Assembly (NCBI RefSeq): GCF_042849255.1
Contig: NZ_AP026866.1
Location: forward strand, 3,410,001-3,474,000
DNA length: 64,000 bases
Direction: 5' to 3'
Source: Oceaniferula spumae
Lineage (GTDB): Bacteria; Verrucomicrobiota; Verrucomicrobiia; Verrucomicrobiales; Akkermansiaceae
Within the stretch, counting starts at the first letter, position 1; each line of letters begins with the position of its first letter. Under the pieces are notes generated by a model. The model saw only the letters and a list, made by a program, of their open reading frames with translations, was not told where the DNA came from and did no database searches. The translations under genes were made by a program, and so were the position numbers. Below are positions 60,040 through 64,000 of the stretch, in pieces.

Positions 60040-60820
60040 GGAATCCACAGAATTTGAAATCTGGAAATACGACGCCGGTGAGTTGAGCTCCTTCTCTGAT
60101 CGGGCCGCTGCGGAGGAGCCGCTGCAGATCACCGTCGATGGCACGCCGGTGGCAGTGGTGATGCGAACTCCGGGGCACGATCACGATCTGGTGACAGGCT
60201 TCCTGCTCACTGAGGGTTTGGTGAACGATGCCACAGGAGTAAGTCGGATTGATTTGGAGGCTAAAAAGAACCATGCGCTGGTTTTCCTGAGCGACGACAT
60301 CGTGCTCGATCACGCCAAGCTCAGCCGAAATTTGTTCAGTGCTTCTTCCTGTGGGATATGTGGTAAGGCGAGCATCGAATCGATTCATCAACAAGCGGAG
60401 CCGGTAGAGTCGGGGTTTTCGATCACTGCCGAGGTTGTCATAGGCATGCCTGCTGCCCTGCGTGCCGCACAAGAGGTCTTCGAGAGTACCGGAGGATTGC
60501 ACGCCGCAGCTCTGGCGGATTCCGACGGTCAAATTCTCGTGTTGCGCGAAGACGTCGGGCGGCACAACGCCATCGATAAAGTCATCGGCTGGGCCGCGGG
60601 TGAAAATGTCGACCTGACTCAAACATTCCTGCAGGTCTCCGGTAGGGTGTCATTCGAGGTCATGCAAAAGGCGCTCATTGCACGTATTCCCATGGTCTCT
60701 GCGATATCGGCCCCTTCTTCCTTGGCCGTGGAATTTGCCCGTGAGAGCAACCAGACGCTGATCGGGTTTTTGCGACCCCCATCGTTCAATGTCTATTCTT
60801 GTCCGGAAAGAATCACCTGA
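60032..60820 (+). CDS. fdhD: FdhD, sulfurtransferase for formate dehydrogenase
   Basis: FdhD moves sulfur from IscS to the molybdenum cofactor of formate dehydrogenase. From ATG at 60032 the protein has 262 residues, with the functional Cys pair C107-x-x-C110 in SSCGICG, GGLHAAAL, EDVGRHNAIDK and the C-terminal FNVYSCPERI. The start overlaps the end of the MOSC gene by 8 bases, so the two are translationally coupled. No formate dehydrogenase subunit is in the window. Confidence 0.96.
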   Translation: MTEESTEFEIWKYDAGELSSFSDRAAAEEPLQITVDGTPVAVVMRTPGHDHDLVTGFLLTEGLVNDATGVSRIDLEAKKNHALVFLSDDIVLDHAKLSRNLFSASSCGICGKASIESIHQQAEPVESGFSITAEVVIGMPAALRAAQEVFESTGGLHAAALADSDGQILVLREDVGRHNAIDKVIGWAAGENVDLTQTFLQVSGRVSFEVMQKALIARIPMVSAISAPSSLAVEFARESNQTLIGFLRPPSFNVYSCPERIT

Positions 60821-60919
60821 CAATCCGTGAGGACACACACTTCGAGATTCCACTCTTGCTATGTGATAGTTTGAAATGCGAGAGTTGACGGTCTCGTAAA
60901 TACCTCGATTCTTATTCTT

Positions 60920-62458
60920 ATGAAACTCCACACCCTATTCTTTACTCTTGGTCTCGCCGGCTCTGCGCTTCCAGTGGCAGCCAAAAGCCCGAACATCCTT
61001 ATCCTCTACGCAGACGATCTGGGATACGGCGATCTCGGCTGTTACAATAAAGACAGTAAAATCCCGACCCCACACCTCGACAAACTCGCCAGCGAAGGCG
61101 TCCGTTTCACCGATGGCCACTCATCCTCCGGCATCTGTACTCCGTCCCGCTACGCCTTACTCACCGGACGACACCACTGGCGTGATTTCCATGGCATCGT
61201 CAATGCGATGGGAGACAGCGTGTTTAAGCCCGAGCGCCTGACGCTACCTGAAATGCTGCAAAAGAAGGGTTACAAGACTGCGGCGATTGGAAAATGGCAC
61301 CTGGGCTGGAACTGGAAAGCGATCCGTAAGCCGGATGCAGAATCTAAAGACGGAGTCACAGGTAAGAAAAAAAAGAAAATCAAGGTGTTCGGACCGGATG
61401 CCTATGATTGGACCAAATCCATCCCCAATGGTCCGCTCGATCACGGCTTCGATTACTACTTCGGCGACACGGTGATCAATTTCCCTCCCTACGCATGGAT
61501 CGAGAACGACAAGCTGGTGAAAGCTCCCGACACCATGATGGACACCTCCAAGTGGAAAAAAATCAAAGAGGGAAACTGGGAGTGCCGGCCAGGGCCGATG
61601 GTGTCTGACTGGGATCCCTATCAAAACATCCCCGTCACCACCCAGAAGGGAGTCGAGTACATCAAAGCGCAGGCGAAAACCGATCAGCCGTTCTTCCTCT
61701 TCTTCGCCTACCCGTCACCGCACGCGCCGATCATTCCCAACGATCAATTTGACGGAAAATCAAAAGCCGGCCCTTACGGAGATTTCGTTTACGAAACGGA
61801 TGACTCCATCGGCCAGCTCCTGACTGCACTCAAGGAAAGCGGTCAGGCTGATAACACTATCGTGATTTTCTCAGCCGACAATGGTCCTGAGAAATACGCC
61901 TACGAGCGTGATAAAAAATACGACCACTGGTCGTCGAAACCACTGCGTGGGCTGAAGCGCGACATCTACGAAGGTGGCCACCACGTGCCATTCATCATCA
62001 AGTATCCTGGCGTCACCAAAGCCGGCAGCACGAACACTTCGCTGGTTTCACAAATCGATATCATGGCGACACTGGCCTCCGTGGTTGGTTTCGATCTGCC
62101 CGAGAAAAATGCCGCCGAGGATTCACACGACCTGCTGCCATTGCTTAAAGGTGAGGCTCAATCCGTGCGCAGCTCACATGTTCACAACACCCGTGCGAAC
62201 CAATACGCCATCCGTCACGGCGACTGGGTTCTCATCAACGGCAAAAATGGCTATCAATCTGGTCGCAATGCCGAATGGGAAAAGAAACACGGCTACGAAG
62301 CTGACGACAAACAGCCAGTGGAGCTCTATAACCTGAAAGAGGACATCTCTCAAAAACACAACATCGCGGACAAGCACCCAGAGAAGGTCAAAGAACTAAC
62401 AGACCTGCTCAAGCGCATCCGTGAGCAAGGTTACTCAGCACCGCGATTGGCTAAATAA
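60920..62458 (+). CDS. Secreted type I sulfatase (arylsulfatase type)
   Basis: The 512-residue protein has a signal peptide (cleavage near VAAKS), ADDLGYGDLGC, the maturation motif CTPSR followed by ALLTG, GKWHLGWNW, the active-site SPHAP, SADNG and RGLKRDIYEGGHHVPF. A Lys-rich insertion occurs at about residues 150-160. It resembles arylsulfatases of the GALNS/ARSA type and differs clearly from the four sulfatases at 12371-18455. The substrate is unknown. It is followed by another sulfatase 17 bases downstream. Confidence 0.94.
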   Translation: MKLHTLFFTLGLAGSALPVAAKSPNILILYADDLGYGDLGCYNKDSKIPTPHLDKLASEGVRFTDGHSSSGICTPSRYALLTGRHHWRDFHGIVNAMGDSVFKPERLTLPEMLQKKGYKTAAIGKWHLGWNWKAIRKPDAESKDGVTGKKKKKIKVFGPDAYDWTKSIPNGPLDHGFDYYFGDTVINFPPYAWIENDKLVKAPDTMMDTSKWKKIKEGNWECRPGPMVSDWDPYQNIPVTTQKGVEYIKAQAKTDQPFFLFFAYPSPHAPIIPNDQFDGKSKAGPYGDFVYETDDSIGQLLTALKESGQADNTIVIFSADNGPEKYAYERDKKYDHWSSKPLRGLKRDIYEGGHHVPFIIKYPGVTKAGSTNTSLVSQIDIMATLASVVGFDLPEKNAAEDSHDLLPLLKGEAQSVRSSHVHNTRANQYAIRHGDWVLINGKNGYQSGRNAEWEKKHGYEADDKQPVELYNLKEDISQKHNIADKHPEKVKELTDLLKRIREQGYSAPRLAK

Positions 62459-62475
62459 TAGCATCACCACATCTC

Positions 62476-64000
62476 ATGAAATCCCTGATCACGCTCCTCC
62501 TCGGCAGCCTGCTTGTCTGCAGCATTCAGGCGGCCAAGAAGCCTAACATCATCATCATGATGGTGGATGACCTTGGCTATTCTGACTTCGGTTGTTACGG
62601 CAGCGAGATCAAAACACCGAACATCGACAGCCTCGCGGCCAATGGGATTCGCTTCCGTGAGTTCCATAACACCGCCAAGTGCCACTCGTCACGCGTCAGT
62701 CTGCTGACCGGTCTCTACAGCGATCAGGCAGGGGACTCGAAGCTGAACCGTGGTGTGACGATTGCCGAGGTGCTGAAAAAGTCAGGTTACTCAACGTCCA
62801 TGGTCGGCAAGTGGCACCTTACTAAGGAACCGACCGATCGTGGTTTTGAAAAGTATTTCGGCCACCTCTCCGGAGCGACGAATTTTTTCAAAGGGGACGA
62901 CACCTTTCGCCTCAATGGCAAGCCATGGTCGGACTTCGGCGATGATTTCTACACCACGGATGCCAATATCGAGTTTGCCACCCGCTTCCTCGGCGAGTCG
63001 CTGAAAGAGACGCCCGACAAACCCTTTTTCCTCTACATCGCCCACAACGCACCGCACTATCCACTGCATGTTAGAAAAGAGGACTACAAGAAATATGAAG
63101 GCGTTTACGATGTCGGCTGGGATGAAATTAGAAAGGTCCGATACCAGAAACAGTTAGAAATGGGATTGATCCCCAATGAGTGGAAACTTGCCCCCCGGCC
63201 AGAGCTTGTGCCGGCGTGGGAGGATCTAACTGATAAAGAAAAAGCCTGGGACTCACGCCGGATGACCGCTTTTGCCGGCATGGTCGACCGAGTGGATCAA
63301 ACCACAGGGAAACTCATCAAGTTTCTCAAGGAAAAGGGAGTCTATGAAAACACCCTCATCATGATCTGTTCCGACAACGGAGCCTGCCCCTTTGATCGCA
63401 CTAAGCGTGCCGAGAAAGAACCGTGGGATCCGGATTCCTACTGGTGCTACGACACCGGCTGGTCACATGTCGGTAACACACCCTTCCGCCTGCACAAACA
63501 AAACCAACACGCTGGCGGCATCAATTCCCCGATGATTGCGCACTGGCCGGCGGGCATCACAGCGAAGACTGGCTCGATCACTCCGCAGCGCGCCCACCTG
63601 ATCGACTTCATGGCCACCTGCATCGACCTCGCGGACACCGAGTATCCCAAGTCATGGCCTGGCATCGAGCTGGAACCGCTGCAAGGCCTCTCACTCAAGC
63701 CCATTTTTGAAGGCAAGACCCGCGACCCTCACTCCTCGCTCTTCTTCCGCTTTGCCACCAATCGCGCCATCATTCAGGGCGATTGGAAACTAGTCACCCA
63801 CCGAGCCTCACAATGGGAACTCTACAATCTGGCCAAAGACGGCACCGAACTCAACAACCTCGCCAGCCAGCATCCTGAAAAAGTAACCGCGCTCTCGAAG
63901 CTCTGGCACCAACAAGCGACGGAGCAAGGACATCTCAAAGGCAAGGTAGTGGTTCCCGTTTCGGAGAAAACGCCGCCGCTTTTGAAGAAGTCCGGAGTGC
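62476..64000 (+). CDS. Secreted type I sulfatase with a CxSxR motif, 3' end outside the window
   Basis: The frame is open from the ATG at 62476 to the window edge, 508 codons, with no stop. The protein has a signal peptide (cleavage near IQAAK), MMVDDLGYSDFGCYG, GKWHLTKEPTDRGFEKYFG, HNAPHYPLH, CSDNGACPF and the C-terminal FDxxATC and ELYNLAKDGTEL regions of arylsulfatase A-type proteins. The modified Cys lies in CHSSR followed by SLLTG, so Pro of the usual CxPxR is Ser. That may change recognition by the maturation enzyme. The stop is probably only a few codons beyond the edge. Confidence 0.92.
   Translation, partial: MKSLITLLLGSLLVCSIQAAKKPNIIIMMVDDLGYSDFGCYGSEIKTPNIDSLAANGIRFREFHNTAKCHSSRVSLLTGLYSDQAGDSKLNRGVTIAEVLKKSGYSTSMVGKWHLTKEPTDRGFEKYFGHLSGATNFFKGDDTFRLNGKPWSDFGDDFYTTDANIEFATRFLGESLKETPDKPFFLYIAHNAPHYPLHVRKEDYKKYEGVYDVGWDEIRKVRYQKQLEMGLIPNEWKLAPRPELVPAWEDLTDKEKAWDSRRMTAFAGMVDRVDQTTGKLIKFLKEKGVYENTLIMICSDNGACPFDRTKRAEKEPWDPDSYWCYDTGWSHVGNTPFRLHKQNQHAGGINSPMIAHWPAGITAKTGSITPQRAHLIDFMATCIDLADTEYPKSWPGIELEPLQGLSLKPIFEGKTRDPHSSLFFRFATNRAIIQGDWKLVTHRASQWELYNLAKDGTELNNLASQHPEKVTALSKLWHQQATEQGHLKGKVVVPVSEKTPPLLKKSGV

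Noticed and set aside
1..64000. CRISPR arrays, insertion sequences, prophage and rRNA genes
   Set aside because: No regularly spaced repeats, transposase or integrase-like proteins, phage structural genes or rRNA sequence were recognised.

Overview
The window looks like a chromosomal piece of a heterotrophic, probably marine member of the Verrucomicrobiota (Verrucomicrobiae). The evidence is a set of proteins typical of the Planctomycetes-Verrucomicrobia-Chlamydiae group: two large secreted HEAT-repeat/c-type-haem 'dehydrogenases', a DUF1080 protein, a small Planctomycete/Verrucomicrobia-type conserved protein, a PEP-CTERM LamG protein, and six secreted type I sulfatases. A MurC-MurB fusion sits inside a division and cell wall (dcw) cluster. 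The genus is not identifiable from the sequence alone. Most starts lack a clear Shine-Dalgarno sequence.

Layout. 1-3147: a SNF2-type ATPase followed by a cut-off membrane-anchored protein (minus strand). 3262-9844: the dcw cluster murG, murC-murB fusion, ddl, ftsQ, ftsA; ftsZ does not follow. 9857-12311: an L,D-transpeptidase lipoprotein, a beta-CASP metallo-beta-lactamase RNase and tRNA-Val(CAC). 12371-18455: four sulfatases in a tight operon. 18491-21961: a giant MscS-type channel. 22162-25934: two paralogous membrane-anchored pseudokinases with a shared, unrecognised extracytoplasmic domain. 26037-36042: a minus-strand operon of eight genes joining hexuronate catabolism (glucuronate isomerase, mannonate/fructuronate oxidoreductase, an Ldh2-type dehydrogenase), an Nramp-fold transporter without the metal-binding motifs, and oxidative sugar genes (Gfo/Idh/MocA, a TIM-barrel isomerase-like protein, DUF1080, haem dehydrogenase). 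A divergent XylR/AraC-type regulator (36281-37417) probably controls it. 37529-47003: mixed secreted proteins, among them a squalene-cyclase-like toroid, a Tat-type intradiol dioxygenase, an SGNH hydrolase, an S9 peptidase, an RRM protein and the second haem dehydrogenase. 47118-51529: a Cache-HAMP-SpoIIE phosphatase and small membrane or secreted hypotheticals. 51964-60820: molybdenum cofactor genes (moeA, moaC, mobA-moaD fusion, moaE, moaA, a MOSC protein, fdhD) together with terC, doxX, a Ser/Thr kinase and the PEP-CTERM gene. 60920-64000: two more sulfatases, the last running off the edge.

How it fits together. The sulfatases, the hexuronate operon and the secreted sugar-oxidation proteins suggest growth on sulfated, uronate-containing polysaccharides. 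The Moco genes plus fdhD point to a molybdoenzyme, perhaps formate dehydrogenase, encoded elsewhere. The tandem pseudokinases are the best candidate for an undescribed signalling system; the hexuronate/keto-sugar operon is the second. No rRNA, CRISPR array, insertion sequence or prophage was seen.
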